Positions 1 to 13,000 of a DNA stretch of 64,000 nt are shown here, in pieces. The stretch is from the NCBI GenBank assembly GCA_023374045.1, contig CM041778.1:404362438-404426437 (forward strand), given 5' to 3'. The position numbers were made by a program, and so were the translations under genes. The number at the start of each line of letters is the position of its first letter. Positions within the stretch are counted from its first letter, which is position 1. This stretch comes from Limonium bicolor (Eukaryota > Streptophyta > Magnoliopsida > Caryophyllales > Plumbaginaceae). The notes beneath the pieces are model-generated. The model ran no database searches and was not told where the DNA came from. It saw only the letters and a program-made list of their open reading frames with translations.

Positions 1-480
1 AAAACAATCATATTACCTAGAGTAATAATTGATGCTTTGGTAAAAAACATCATCGGTAGGTTGTGAATGCCCACCCATATCTTAATCTATCTGGGATCAT
101 GCTCATCTATGTGCTTAGATGGGGTTTATAGGCATGGTCACCAGAAGCCTATTATGAAAGTGCCAAGGCCTGTTAGCTAATATGTTTCTCATGTCACTTC
201 CAGAGGTACATAAGTAAGTGAACTTATTATATCCCATTTCACTGACTTTGAAGTAAGCCTTCGGTTTCCAAATGTGAACAAGAAACTCTGGAGGGCTTTA
301 GCAGAGATTCTACTTGGGTGTCAGATCTTGCCAAAAAGGGCATAATCAATTAATCTTTGAGCTACATGGCTGTTGATGAAGCAAATTTCCTTCTACCTTT
401 TTTATTCTCTAAGGTGAATCTTTAGCTTGGACCACTTGGATAGTATCCCTTCTATCGTGCAGACTAGCACCTTCGAGAGC
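1..480 (-). pseudogene. DUF4283-domain relic (LINE ORF1/gag-like), truncated by window edge
   Basis: Read on the minus strand, positions 75-1 give WVGIHNLPMMFFTKAS followed by ITLGNMIV. This matches the conserved 'FWVQIHNLP...T...A..IG..IG' end of plant DUF4283 proteins. Upstream pieces in other frames (FLFTFGNRRL around 290-250, RPWHFHNRLLVTMPINP around 180-130) match the preceding 'F.F.F......V...GPW.F....L.' stretch. DUF4283 is an RNA-binding-like domain common in the first ORF of plant LINEs and in related zinc-knuckle proteins. Several stops and frame changes separate the pieces, so this is a dead copy. It continues past the left edge. The domain call is by remembered motif; the LINE origin is inferred. 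Confidence 0.6.
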
Positions 481-1696
481 TTATAGAACACACACCTTTT
501 ACTCTGCTATAACACTTAAAACAGGTGTTTTCTCCTGTTTTAACTTAGCTAACAGCCCGATCAGTGCTTGCAAAACCATACCAAATTACCCACCGTATAA
601 TAACCAGACTCAGATTTTCTTGGGTTATATTTTGATCTTTGTCCCAAGGTTCCTCGGCTGTGATGATGATGAATACAGAGAAGCCATGGGGGAAATCCCA
701 CCATTATGGTGGTAGATTTGAGTCCCCTGAGATGAGGACACATAAGCTATAGTATTACGTGGTATCCTCCCTGCCCTCTGATCTTTCTTTCTTTTGTAGC
801 TTAACCTATCTTCTTTATCCTATATTACGTCTTTTATGAAGAGATTGTATGGAGTTAATACAGTTGCTAGCATGTCCCCTCTTCTGACGTGCATCTCTCC
901 TCCTAAAAACTTTCTCACTAAAGCGAATAGTACATCGCTACGTGAATCGCCTCTTAAATCGCTTCAACTTTACGAGTCTTGCTTTATGGTCTATGTATAG
1001 GTAGCCAATGAAATTTGTTCAAATCATTTACCAGAATCTTTACTCATATTTAGTTTGAGATCAAAATCAGTTCATCCAATAAACTTTTGCAAATGTTGGA
1101 TCATTTTAGCACTCACGAAGGTTCGTGGCGAGTTTTTTTAACTTGAAAGATCAGCACACCCCAAAGAAAACTGAATAGGTGGGCGCTTCTTTGAACATGA
1201 AAGTATGTCCATGCTAGTATATATATTACATATGATTTGGTTTCTTTGCCTTGTTAGTGTGACTTTTATCGTACATATTGAGATATTGATTTGGTGGTTT
1301 TAAAAGACTTGTAAAGATAGAAAAATACCTGTTGTTCAAATTACCAACTATCAATAATTTTCTTTAAAATAAACACTTACACTTTAGTTCTCTAGATAAT
1401 GTACCATAGATGATCGTTCAGCTCCTATACCGAGTTTTTATTAACTTTTTCATAAGTTCTAAACCAATTTGTGTTTGTGAAATTACTATTGTTTCCTATT
1501 GTACAAGTTGTATCATTTTTATTTTACAATGTATGAGTTATCTTTTTGAATGAAAATTAACAGTAAATTTAATTTTACTAGTGACTCTTGAGTCACAAGA
1601 TTTTAATTTAAGTTAGTCGATACAATAATAAATCTATAGTTGCAAACATCATATACAAAAATGTCTCTTCAATTTGACTATATTTAACCCAATAAA
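481..1696. other. No gene seen; AT-rich spacer with one short inverted repeat
   Basis: No ORF with recognisable protein features on either strand. A perfect inverted repeat (TTAAAACAGG at 516-525 and CCTGTTTTAA at 534-543, 8-nt loop) is the only local structure noted. Confidence 0.5.
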
Positions 1697-2058
1697 TGTT
1701 AAAATTAATGCTAAATGTGTTGAGTTGCTCTTGTGGGGTTAGCTGGTTTCATCTTCAATTAATGCCTTATTCACGAAGAGTTTCACGGAAATTGAACATG
1801 CATTAATGGAAGCATTCATGAGGAGCAAATTAATAGGGTTTGAAGCATTTGGTTTTCCAACATTATTAGGAGAGTTATGGGTAAGTTAAAATCCTTTAAA
1901 GAACACGTTAAGACTTCTAACTTTCTAGATACGCGAGTGTTAGTTGTTCCAAGGTGTTAATGGATGGTGTTGACGTTGTAACCGTTGTAACTTGTACACT
2001 ATTATGTGGTAGTTGTTATTAGGTTAATGTGGGGATACGTGAAGGGTTTAAATCTATC
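1697..2058 (+). repeat. Left piece of an old copia-type LTR, split by later insertions
   Basis: Begins TGTTAAAATT and runs into the target site of solo LTR L. Removing L (with one CTATC copy) and then the minus-strand copia element (with one CCATG copy) joins this piece to 6441-6754 and 51306-51340, which ends AATCCTAACA. The result is a TG...CA sequence of about 0.7 kb. The flanks ATAAA and ATATA match at 4 of 5 bases, so the target duplication is weak. The LTR identity is inferred from termini and from the U5-like text in the second piece. Confidence 0.4.
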
Positions 2059-2162
2059 TGTAACTCCCATACCGTTATTCGGATCATTACCTCTTAACCC
2101 GTCTCAATTATCAATACCAAAGTAACGGAAATTTACTTACACACGGTGGGTGATACAATGTC

Positions 2163-2184
2163 GTTAGACATCCACGTGACTAAC
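2163..2184 (-). promoter_or_regulatory. LTR 3'-end stem-loop, family L copy
   Basis: On the minus strand: arms GTTAGTCAC and ATGTCTAAC around loop GTGG, 7 of 9 pairs, 104 bp before the LTR end. It sits at the same place as perfect 9-bp stems in families B and C. The LTR is old and solo, which fits the two mismatches. Confidence 0.55.
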
Positions 2185-4109
2185 AAGGCCAAATCCAATA
2201 CAAAAATCCAATCACAGTATCGGTCTGATGAATAAATATACCGAGCAATCAAATAACACTATTATATACAATCCTTTACCAATTCAAATACCTTTACATT
2301 CCTTAAGTCAAATCTATACCCGAGTCTCTACAATTCTCAAGGTTGCCGATAACAATTCGGACTTACAATTCAACATTTCAAATAAATACAGCTTTCATAA
2401 ATCAACTACCCATGCTTAAATAACAACCCTGTCCTACTCTCGAACAGTAAACGGCTCCAATGTACCTGAAAATAAAAACAGCGCCCCAAGGGGCTCAGCA
2501 TATTGCTGGCATGAAATTCGCATACCCCGCGTGCTAACGGGGGTACGCCGACTAATTAGTCGAGAGCATGGATTCATTTTAATTCAATAGACATGCTCAC
2601 ATACAAAAGTATTCAAACAAGGAATACAATTTTTTAGTTAGTGTTAACTTACTCTAGGCCTTGAGGGTTTCTCACTATGCCTTGGTCACTTATTCATTAT
2701 CTTACCCATTCTCTTGGGTTACTCTAACTCAACTCTCTTATTCTCAATCTCCATCTCAAATTCTCAATTTCTCAAGTCTCAACTCATTTTCAATTTCATC
2801 TCTCAAGTTCACAAGTTCTCAAATTCTCAACTCAATGCTCAATTCTCGATATCAAATTCTCAAAGATATCTTTTAAGTCATTACCCATGACCTCCGGGCA
2901 GAGTCATACACAAGACTCACCACCCGGGCTTTCAAATACAAGTCTTACTTCCCCGGTTTCGACCCTACTCTGGGTCTAGCATGGTGAGAAGGTTCGACTA
3001 TCAAACAGAACTACGCACTTAGCTCCTTAAATTCTCAAATGTCTATTTCTCTACCAGACTACTCAAATTCCTAAAACTCCTCTCTCGGAGTTATTTCATA
3101 ATCTCATAGATTAGCCTAGAAGTATCTCTCTCGATATCTTCTATTAGCTTAGGGAATTTCTCAATGTCTAGTATTCTCAGATTCAAGGTTTTACCCAACT
3201 TATCTAATACATTTGTGTTCGGGACATTTTCTCAAATTAGGTCGGATCCTCATATTGTGGATCAACTATCTTTTAAAGGAGTTTGACGATCCTTTATAGG
3301 TCATTTACTTTTCTCATAAGTTCTATTCTTAGAACTATCATCATCCTCTAAGTAGAGGTTCATTATATCTTTCCACTCTTATTTGTTTCGTGGATTTTTT
3401 CAACTCGGTTCTCTTACCGTTATCGGGAGTTTACTAATCCCGCACAACTCTCTCATGTTCTAGTGAGTTTGTAAGTTTGAGTTATCATTATTCATGATTC
3501 AATAGTTTGTGTGTTTCCGCGTTTTCGTTATTTGGTGAAATGACTCTTCCTACGAGTCACTAATCAAACAATACTCATCTACGAGTTGGTCTATAACGCT
3601 AAGTTAGACCGCACAAACAATCAAGTATGTTAGTTCATACATCATGTATCAAGATATACATATCAAATGCAATAAGTCATTTTCATGCTTTTATCTTGAG
3701 TAAGCCGGCACAAACACACAAGCACACAAAATCAGAGTAACCGCGTTAGCGCGCATACAGGGCATGAGAAAATCATACATTTCATCTTGGGTTAACTTTA
3801 CCAGGTTACCTCACATTCCTCGGTTTACCCTCGAATCACTGATCGTATATCAAGTGGTTCTATTAACATTAAGGTATTACGGTATGTAAATAACTACTAC
3901 TACTCCGTACTTACCCCGTTATCCTGTTAAACTTAGTTTTATTCAAGTGTGTTTAAGTTCTCAAATTATTCCTTCACTTCTCACACTTGTTTGCACATCT
4001 TAGGACATTTACATGTCACCACAAACAAGTCCTAAACAACTCCTAAAACCAATACCAATCAATCCCTCATCATTTAGACACTTTAAAGCACTCGCGGTCA
4101 TTTTCTGGG

Positions 4110-4275
4110 GGTGGTCCGGGACTTGGTTCCAATCAAGAACTCCACTTTCAGCTAAAAAAAACAGGTGGTCCGGGACCTGGTACCTGGCCTAAGTCCCGGA
4201 CCAAAGGTGGAGTGTACTCTTGAAATGAATTTTAATGTGGTCCAGGACCTTGTTCCTAACCTAGGTCCCGGACCG
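4110..4275 (-). repeat. GC-rich inverted-repeat cassette in LTR L
   Basis: Three copies of a GTGGTCCGGGACyTGGT-type motif with two opposing GTCCCGGACC blocks, able to form stems. The cassette lies about 2.16-2.33 kb from the LTR start, the same distance as different cassettes in LTR B and LTR C. Confidence 0.6.
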
Positions 4276-6440
4276 TGCTAAAAACTGCTACTTATGTAAT
4301 TTTTCAACCCCAAATCAACCCTTAATCCACACTCAATCTTTCCCCTAATCTTTCCACATGTTTCCTTCATGTTTAAACACCTTAAAACATGCTCTAAAAC
4401 CTCTTCAAATCATTGGTTTAATCCTTACTCAACTTCTTGCTCAAATTCTACAAATTTCCATTCCCACTTTTACATTTTGCACACTTGTGCATTTCTAACT
4501 TCTCTTGGTGGTTTACCTCTTGTTCTCACCCATTTGGACCATTCCTAATTCATCCTAGACAAGCATTAACTACACCCAAGTCCATCCTTCATTTTCAAGG
4601 TTATGCACACTAAGCCTTTTTACAAGAATTCAAATGCACTACAACCCTCTGTTGCTATAGATTTTTACATTACTTCAAACCATCCTCCAACTACCATTTC
4701 ATGGGGATTAATCGACTCAACTCAACTCTATAACCACCTAAGTTCTCCAATTCATAAGGTCACCTAAAACACTTAATTTCTACACCAATTTTGCCATAGT
4801 TTGCCTACAAACCTAACATATCCAAATTCATCAATCTTCACCACCTAAATCAATTCAAAACTAACAACATCCCTAGTGGATTCTACCAGCATATAAGTCC
4901 AATAAAAAATTCACCAAACAACACAACATAAACATAAATCTCAAATCTCTTGGCTCCAAGGCCCTTAATTCAAACCACACTTCACAATTGCACTAAACAT
5001 CAACCAAACACATTTCCGGTTCAGATTTCAATCCATATTTTGGTTCATTCATTCATTTACCCATCCCAAATTCTAAGGCAATGAAGATAAACATTAAGGT
5101 AAGTTTCTTACCTTAAATTTTCATACGTTTCTTATTTCAAGTCTTCTCTTCTCCTATTCTCTCTTGACTTCCAAAACTGGTCAAGGGTAATGCAATTACC
5201 CACACTCCAGCCCAACACCCAAAGCAATACAATGAACAACAATTAAGCTCCTAGCCTCTTGGAATAACACTAATTCAATGAAAGGCTTAAAAACACCAAA
5301 ATTTAAGGTTTTACCTTTGGAGTTCTAGGAGAGGTTTTAAACCTTGAATCAAGAGGAGGGTTCCACCACCATTGAGGAGTTAAACCAATGCTCAAATAAA
5401 GAAAGAAAACAAGGCATCACAATGGGGCAAAAATCGGCCAAGAAAGAAGATGGAGGGAAGTGAGTTTTTCTTTGGAACTTTTTACCTTAGAAGAAAGAGG
5501 AGACTCCAAGTTTCAAGAAAAAGTTGTTTTCTCTTCAAATGGACAACACCCATGGAGTTAAACTTCCTCCATTTGAGATTTTGAAAAGAGAGAATGGAAG
5601 CTCTTGGTGAGGGGAGCAAGATTATGTGTTTATTTTAGCATTTGGAGCTTTAATAAAGCTTGTGCAAGACAAAGAAGAGAGGAAGCCATGGGAGGCTGAA
5701 GGTTGGCACAAGAAAGAAGAAAGGGGGAGAAGAATTTGGCTGGGAGGAGGAGGCCACCGTGAGAGAGAGGAAGAAATGAGAAAGAGAGAGGAGAGAGAGA
5801 GAGAGCAAAAGAGAGTACTTGTTTACTTTTTACATTTTGACTTATTAATTAGTAAACTAGTCTAGTGTGTGTGAGAAGCTGATTTATGTCTTAAAAACCG
5901 GCCCCCGCTTATACATATGAGCTGGAGCGTTTTTGTCTTTTACAGAAAATACCAGTTAATTTACCCGGTTTTAGCACTATTCACTAACGTGCTTGTTTTC
6001 GGATTTTTCTTGTTTATTTAATTTTAATGGTTCTTATGCTTCCTTTAATGTTTAATTATAGCTATTTGGTTGACTATAATTTTTACGGGTCCATTCGACC
6101 ACTCAAAGTCACGTTTTCGATTTTTCTCGAAAAAATGTGTGCTAAAGCTTTATTAGCGTTTTTAATTCATTTTATGGATATTTTTTCTTCGGGAATTGTT
6201 CCCGTATATTATTTAGGCATAATTAAGCCTTGAAAATCCATCTAAGACCCTTTTCGAGGTCATATTCCCCATATGGTCACGTAATGCTCATTTTTTTTTT
6301 TGCTTTTTATGCTTTTTAAGTGTTTCCTCTTTTCTTATGGAATTTTCATTTCTTACCAAAATTCTTAGGACTATTAGGCCCCCAAATACCACTATAGAAT
6401 AATTTAATCACCATAATTAAGTTCGGGGTATTTCACTATC

Positions 6441-6754
6441 GCTATAATAGATCTAGTAACATGTAGCTTAGGATCATCCCAACCTCATGTGGGGATCACA
6501 TCCAAGAGAGTCAAGGGTGCTTCTATGGGAACTAAAAGGGACTCAGGTAAAAGCACCAAGGGAAACATAGGAAACACGGGTTGATGGGTTGGTTGGTAAT
6601 CCTCATATAAACTTGTAATCCAAATGCTCTTAATGAAAGTTATTTTATCTCTTTTCTGTGGACGTAGGTCATGTTTGGACCGAACGACGTATATCCTTTT
6701 GTCACTAATTTTATCATTACATTAACTTATGATTTTTCTTCTTTGGTAACCATG
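6441..6754 (+). repeat. Middle piece of the old split copia-type LTR
   Basis: Lies between the right target copy of solo LTR L and the left end of the minus-strand copia element. It includes a run ending in CTTTTCTGTGGACGTAGGTC, the kind of leader text found near the end of many plant copia LTRs. The last bases, CCATG at 6750-6754, are repeated at 51306-51310. Confidence 0.4.
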
Positions 6755-7044
6755 ACAATCTCACTATGTGAAAGAAATGTAACCAGAACTTCAAAATGAA
6801 TCAATTGAAGAAGCAGGTAAATTGTGTTTTACAATAGGGAGAGCAGCTCACGACCATTATGGTCTTACTAAGAGAGGAGAATATAATACAAATCCATAAT
6901 ACTGATTTCCAAAACTAATAGCCTCAATCTGTAAACTAAACTGGTTTCAAAACTTTTCAAAACCAAACCGGTACAGGTCCACCAACTTGAACTAAAACCA
7001 ATCAGCAGCAAATCATTCTTAAACTAACATTTATAATCCTAACA
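6755..7044 (-). repeat. 3' LTR of the copia element
   Basis: Pairs with 51029-51305. On the minus strand it starts TGTTAGGATTATAA right after a purine run (GAGAGGGGG, complement of 7045-7053), the expected polypurine tract. Many substitutions and small indels separate the two LTRs, so this insertion is clearly older than D, A or B. Confidence 0.8.
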
Positions 7045-7149
7045 CCCCCTCTCAAAAACCTAAGGTGAACAACCTTATGGGTTTTGCAAAGCTACATAAA
7101 ATATATCAACTTACAAGACAACTCATACTAATCTACATTTAACTTCAAC

Positions 7150-10080
7150 CCCATCTTCTTCATCTGCAAGGGTAAGCTCTTCCTGACAGCAACTTGGTTA
7201 GCACGTCTGCTATCTGATCCTTTGAAGTAACAAACTCCACAACCATCATGCCCTCTTATAACTTTTGTCTGACGAAATGAACATCAACCTCAATATGCTT
7301 GGTTCTTTCATGGAGCACAAGGTTCCTCGCAATGTAGATTGCTGCCTGACTATCAGACTTCACAGGACTGCAAGACAAAATCTACTCCCAACTCAGCCAA
7401 ATTCTGGTCACCCAGCTAAGTTTTTGTAGTAATATTCCTCAATGCCCTGTATTCTGCCTATTGAAGACTGGGCAACAATTATTTGTTTCTTGGATTTCCA
7501 TGAAAGAGAACTTCTCCAAGTTGTATAAAGAAGTCACTAATTGATCTTCTAGTATTGGGACACCCTGCCCAATCAGAGTCACAAAAGGCAATGAGTTTGA
7601 AATCATTTCTGGAACTAGAGAACAAACCATAATTTAATGTTCCTCTAATATAACTTAGAACATGCATTACATATTTGTAATGAACATCATAAGGGCACTC
7701 AGAAATTACCTTAGAACTTGAATGCTAAAATTCAAATTTGGTCTGCTATAAGCTAGGTAACTAATCTTACCTACTAGCCTTCTGTATAGAAAAGGATCAA
7801 CCAGAGGCTTTCCATCATTTTTCCTAAGTCTAAGGCTACTATCTAAAGGACTGATAGATATCTTTCCCTCTACATAGTCAAACTCTTTTAAAAGATCTTC
7901 ATAATATTTCCTTTGAATCAGAACAACCCCCTCTATAGTGTGAAAAAATTGCATGCCTAGTAAAAAGTTGAGTCTCCCTAAATCTTTATCTTGGAATAGC
8001 CTATTCAACCCTTGTTTAATAGAGTTTATCAGAGAAAAATCGTTGTCTGTTATCAGAATGCATCTATATAAACTACCATATAACAGACAACATTACTTTT
8101 ATATCTAATAAATAGGGGATAGTCATTCAGAGAATGGACATATCCAAAAGATTTAAGAAACACACTGAGTTTATAATGCCACTGTCTGGATGTCTGCTTC
8201 AGGCTATAAAGGATTTGTTTAACTTATAGATTTTACCAGAAGCTTCTTTTTGTGCCCTTGAGGAATTTCCATATACACCCCCCCTAAATCTCCATGGAGG
8301 AAAGCATTATTAATATCTAATTGAATTAGCCAGTTTCTTTTAGTTGCAACTAAAGCCTTGATGGTAGTGAATTTTACTACAGGGGAGAAGGTTTCTAAGT
8401 AATCTATTCCATATCTTTGGGTGTAACCCTTAGCTACAAGTCTAGCCTTAAACTTTCAACACTATCATCTGCCTTACACTTAACCTTGTACACCCATTTG
8501 CATTTACTGGTCAAAATCCCTATGGTAAGTCAACTAACTTCCAAGTATTATTTCTATCAAGAGCAAGAAAAACTCATCACTCATGGCCTTCCTCCATCTA
8601 TCATCTATAACAACTTCTTCATAACTACTAGGTTTCCACTATTTTATCTAACTCAGAATGCAGGCAAGTATAACTTTGCTCATCAGTAAGAATAATGCCA
8701 ACAGTTTAAGACAGACTTTTACTTTCAACAATACTGTCATTTTCATACAAACTGATAATTTCAGATTCATAACTAAAAAAAGCTAGAATCAACAGAATTT
8801 GCATAAATTATTCAATCTTATAGTATCTGAGAAAAATAATTAGAAGAGGGTTTATGAAGGTACATATCATTTGTATAGTAGATGACCCCACAATGTAATC
8901 CTCTAAGTACTTGGGTGCACTTCTAGACCTTCCTGGCCTTCTTAGATCTTGCCCCCTTCCTCTGTAGGACTTGCTTATGTTTCTTTTGTGATTACTTCTG
9001 GTGTGTCACTTTTATTCATCTTAGAACCGTCTCTGGGATTTTGAAGACCTCTGCTTCCTCCTCACTTCCTTCTGGATTTTGTGTCTCACTGTTTTCATTA
9101 TGTACATTTTGTTTTTCCTGGCCTCTGTGTCTTATACTAGTTTCACTTAGGTCATTTTCAATAATAGCAAATCAGCCTCGGGTAACATGGGTTCCCTCAG
9201 AGGATCAACATGGCTAATTTCTATAGAACTATCTTGCCTCTGCCTAAAGGGATATACATTCTCGTGAAAGATAACATCTCTGTTGTAAATTATTATATTA
9301 CTATCTATGTCATAGAGTCTAAACCCTTCTTATTATGTCCATATCCAAGGAAAATACATTTCATAGACTTAAACAGAAACTTTTCATTTTGATTTTTGTT
9401 GACATGAGCAAAACAGGGACATCCAAAAACTCTTTAGTGTAGAATAATTAGGTTTCTCACCATGTACAATTCAAAAGGTGTTTTATTGTCAATACTAGTG
9501 AGAGGCATTCTGTTAATGAAATAAGTGGCAGCTAAAATACTCTCTCCTTTAGGAAGTGAGGAGTGAAACATAAGAGGCCTAGCTATTTCTAATACATGGT
9601 TGTGATTCCTCTCAACCACGCCATTTGATGTGGTGTGTCTGAGCAGGAAGTTGGGCGTTTATCCCGTTAAATGTAGAGTATTCTATCCCAACATTGAACT
9701 TCCTAATCATATTCATTATCTGATCTAACACACTTAACCCTCATCAAATTGTTTTTCTATCATGTTAATGAAACTGATAATAAGACCTAGAGCCTCAGAC
9801 TTAAACTTACACAAATGTATCCAAGTGACACAACTGTTTTCCTCGACAATAGTAAGGAAATAAGAAAAACCATTATAGGTTTTCTGATTATATGGTCCCC
9901 AGAGATCAACATGAATCAAATCATAAATATCTTTAGTCTTTATTGAGATAGAAGGAAAAACCAATTTGTGGCTTTTAGCCCTATTACAAGGTTCACACAA
10001 AAAAGGCTCAAGTAATTGGTTTTCATTAACATGACCTAATTTTGAAATTCTTTCTTTGGGCAAGTGTCCTAGGCTATAAT
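7150..10080 (-). pseudogene. pol: copia pol, 3' half: integrase, reverse transcriptase, RNase H (decayed)
   Basis: Read from 10080 down. The integrase zinc region has HYSLGH (joined across the insertion) and CEPCNRAKSHKL; then HVDLWGPY gives the first catalytic Asp and FLTIVEENS a core strand. SNGVVERNHNHVLEIARPL (about 9630-9570) is the later integrase core. RT remnants include a YIDA in place of the usual YVDD near 8065, followed by a stop, so the active site is lost. LGRLNFLLGMQF (about 7980-7945) is the RT thumb area. RNase H is seen as HVLSYIRGTLNYGL, CDSDWAG and, nearer the end, [12 protein letters not shown] and [13 protein letters not shown] (7350-7270). Stops and frame changes interrupt every block. 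The product would have been the copia polyprotein; this copy cannot make it. Confidence 0.88.
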
Positions 10081-13000
10081 TGAAATACCCCAAACTTATT
10101 AAATATGGATTAAATATTTAATTACATTAATTAAGGCCTAAACATGCCTTAAAAGTCAACTGAGAACAACAGTGGTCAACATAAAACAAGATGTTGCACC
10201 CTTTGACTGTTTAGGGTAAATAAATACCCAAATGAACTACTTAGGACCTAAAAATTTTTCCTAAGCTTATTAACACATTATTAAACATATTAAAGTCGTT
10301 GGACTACACTCCAACACAAAGAACAAGCATTTACATGCTTCAAGGTCAAAAAGGGCAAAAATGTGCTCTAAGAAACCTTAAAGGTCTAATGACCTCTAAA
10401 TGATATAAAATTGAATACCATGATCAATATCAAATATCATGTAAGGAACACAACAAAACCGTTGTCAAAGAAAACCAAGCTCAGAAACACCTTGAGACAC
10501 AAAATGTGCACTAAAACTCCTTAAAGCACATTTTTGTGTAATTGCCTTCTAAATTGGTTTAAATGGGATAAAAGGTTATAAATACCTTAAATATGATAAA
10601 ATATCATATTATATCATATTAGGAATTTAATTCCAAGAATTTGCGAATTTTTACAAATTTAATATTAAAATATTAATAAAACCTAAAATGGGGCCCGTTT
10701 GAGTCAACATTGACTAAGAATGGTCAAGAGGTCATAGTTTGACCCCTTGGACCACATGAGGTCGACATACACAGGCTGGGGGAGTCCAAATTCGTCACTT
10801 ACTAGCTTAATAAACAAGACTCCACTTGTTCCCTTAATTAAGGCTTACTTTTGCCTTTTATTAGTTTATACACTCCACTAGCTCCATTATTTGAATTCTC
10901 CAGCTGGAAAAACGTGTGAGGAGCCTCTCCTTTCTTCAATCAGCCGGCTCCTTGCTCCCTCCTTATCCCCTTGATGAGTCACCTTCAATTATTAGACAAT
11001 AAACTAATCTAAAGCACATTTTCAACCTAATAATACCAATTCTAGTCACTCTCTCTCTCTCTAGCTGCATTCATTTCGGTGAAGCAGATCCTCCAAGCTC
11101 TCCCAATATCTCTCAACCGAACTTCTTCAGTTGGGAAGGTAAAGCTAACTTCTAAGCTTCGAATTAATGGTTTAAGGCTTGTTTTTGGCTCTTTTTCTTC
11201 ATCTCTTCACCACCTATGCTTAGATTTCGTGGATCATCAACTCCTATGGCTTATTCTCAGTGTTATAAGGTTAGAACAAGAGATAAAACTTGGTTGAAGC
11301 AAGATAAGAGACCAAAGTTTCTCAAAATCTCATTTTAAGGTAAAAACATACCTTAAGCTTCTCTACAAGTCATCCGATTTTCTTCCTCTGATTTTTATGA
11401 GTTTATACACTCATAATATTCATATTTACATGTTCAATCAGTTGGTTATCCATTTGGAGCAAGGATGGCCAAGATCCAAAGGAAATACTCTCTTTTAAGG
11501 CATTTTCCAAGGTAAAACCTAATAACAAGGCAGCTTGTTGTTGTCTAGCTATTCCCTAGCCTTATTTTCTTCTCCTTTTCATGTAGATTCAGTTGGTATA
11601 CCAAGATCTACAAGAGGAGTAGCTAGATCCAAGCCAAAAACACCATTTTTGGCATCTTAAACAAGGTAAAACTTAGCTATCTTCCAAGATAATTCACCCA
11701 CGGTTTTATACCTTGTTCTTGAGAGTGTTTTGATACTCTTTCTCTTCTGGAAAAATAGGGCCGAAGTAGATCTATATCAAGCTTGAAGATCTAAGGTAAA
11801 AATCCATGATTTCATGACTTAAATTACTTCTTATGGTTAGATCTTGCTTGGAGACTAACTAGGCCTTGTTTTCTGTTTGAAAATATGTAAGAGAAGCTTG
11901 GAGAAATTCTCCTTAAGGTGGCGAATCCAAACAAGGATCTACCTAAGTTAAATCAAGGTATAAATCACTTAAACATTAACTTTGCGGAGTTAATATGTTC
12001 TTAAACCAATTCTAATTAAATTGCCGTGAGTGAAGGAGAAAAATAAGGTCTTGTTTGACCTTAAAATGTTTAAGGAATGGTTTAATAAATTTTATAACTA
12101 ATTAAACAAGCATAATTGTCAAATTTAAGACATTATGTGGAAGTTTGGTAAATAAATAAAAAGTGTGTGGTGAGGCCGAAATTTATATGTATTTTGGGAC
12201 ATTTATGTGTAATTTATTTGGCAAGCCAATGTTTGTAATAAGGCCATGTATTTTAGGCCATTTTATTTATGCATTTACAAGTTTTTATTTAAGTTTAGGT
12301 GATATTCAATTATTACCGAAAAGAAGAATGGGGCTTAGAAGTAATTAAATTAAATTTGGGGGCTTTAGAATAATAAGGCCGAAAATTAGAGTTAAAAAGG
12401 ATTTAAAATTAAGTTTATAAGATTATATAAGTTTTGGGGTTAAATGGTGAATTTTAGAAAGTTTGGGTACTAAACCGTAATTATAAGGAATTGGTGGTCA
12501 AGGAAATATTAAGGTGGTCAACCTTGACCATATGCTAGGTTTTGACCAAATTAGATAAGTTAAATAACTTATTTAAGGTTTTATAATAAGATAAGTATCT
12601 TAAGGTGATATTTTCATAACATATGTGGTAAATATGTTATTACCGAAAATTAAGGGTGTACAATGGTGTTTTTAACACCCATGGGCTATTAGGAATTTTT
12701 AGGAATTTATTGGAATGTTTTTGGAATTAAAATAAACTATATATGTATAATATATAGTTATTATGTCAGTATGACACTTTGGAGAAATATATGAGGTGGT
12801 ATAGTAAATACCAATTATATATGGGTTAATAAAGGTAATAATAACCCTTTGGAGGAATTTGATGATTTTTAGAATAATATAAGAGTGTTTATTAAGATAT
12901 ATGTATAATATATAGTTTTAATGAATTATGAAACTATGTGTTATAAATAGGGCCAAATGGCAATTATAGAATAGCACAAGGGCTGTTCGGAATTACAAAA

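Larger units (their letters stand above)
2059..6435 (-). mobile_element. Solo LTR, family L (4,377 bp), Ty3/gypsy-like
   Basis: Flanked by perfect 5-bp target duplications CTATC (2054-2058 and 6436-6440). On the minus strand it starts TGAAATACCCCGAACTTA and ends in GGGAGTTACA, the same termini as LTR families A, B and C in this window. No internal region or second LTR is present, so it is a solo LTR left by recombination between two LTRs. It contains donor-like AAG|GTAAAA sites (GT at 5484-5485, 5313-5314, 5110-5111 on the minus strand). It also has a GC-rich inverted-repeat cassette (4110-4275), a CCCCTTGGGG stem-loop (2484-2493) and a stem-loop at 2163-2184. Small ORFs inside it (for example 5626-5865) look like chance purine-rich translation. 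Confidence 0.9.
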
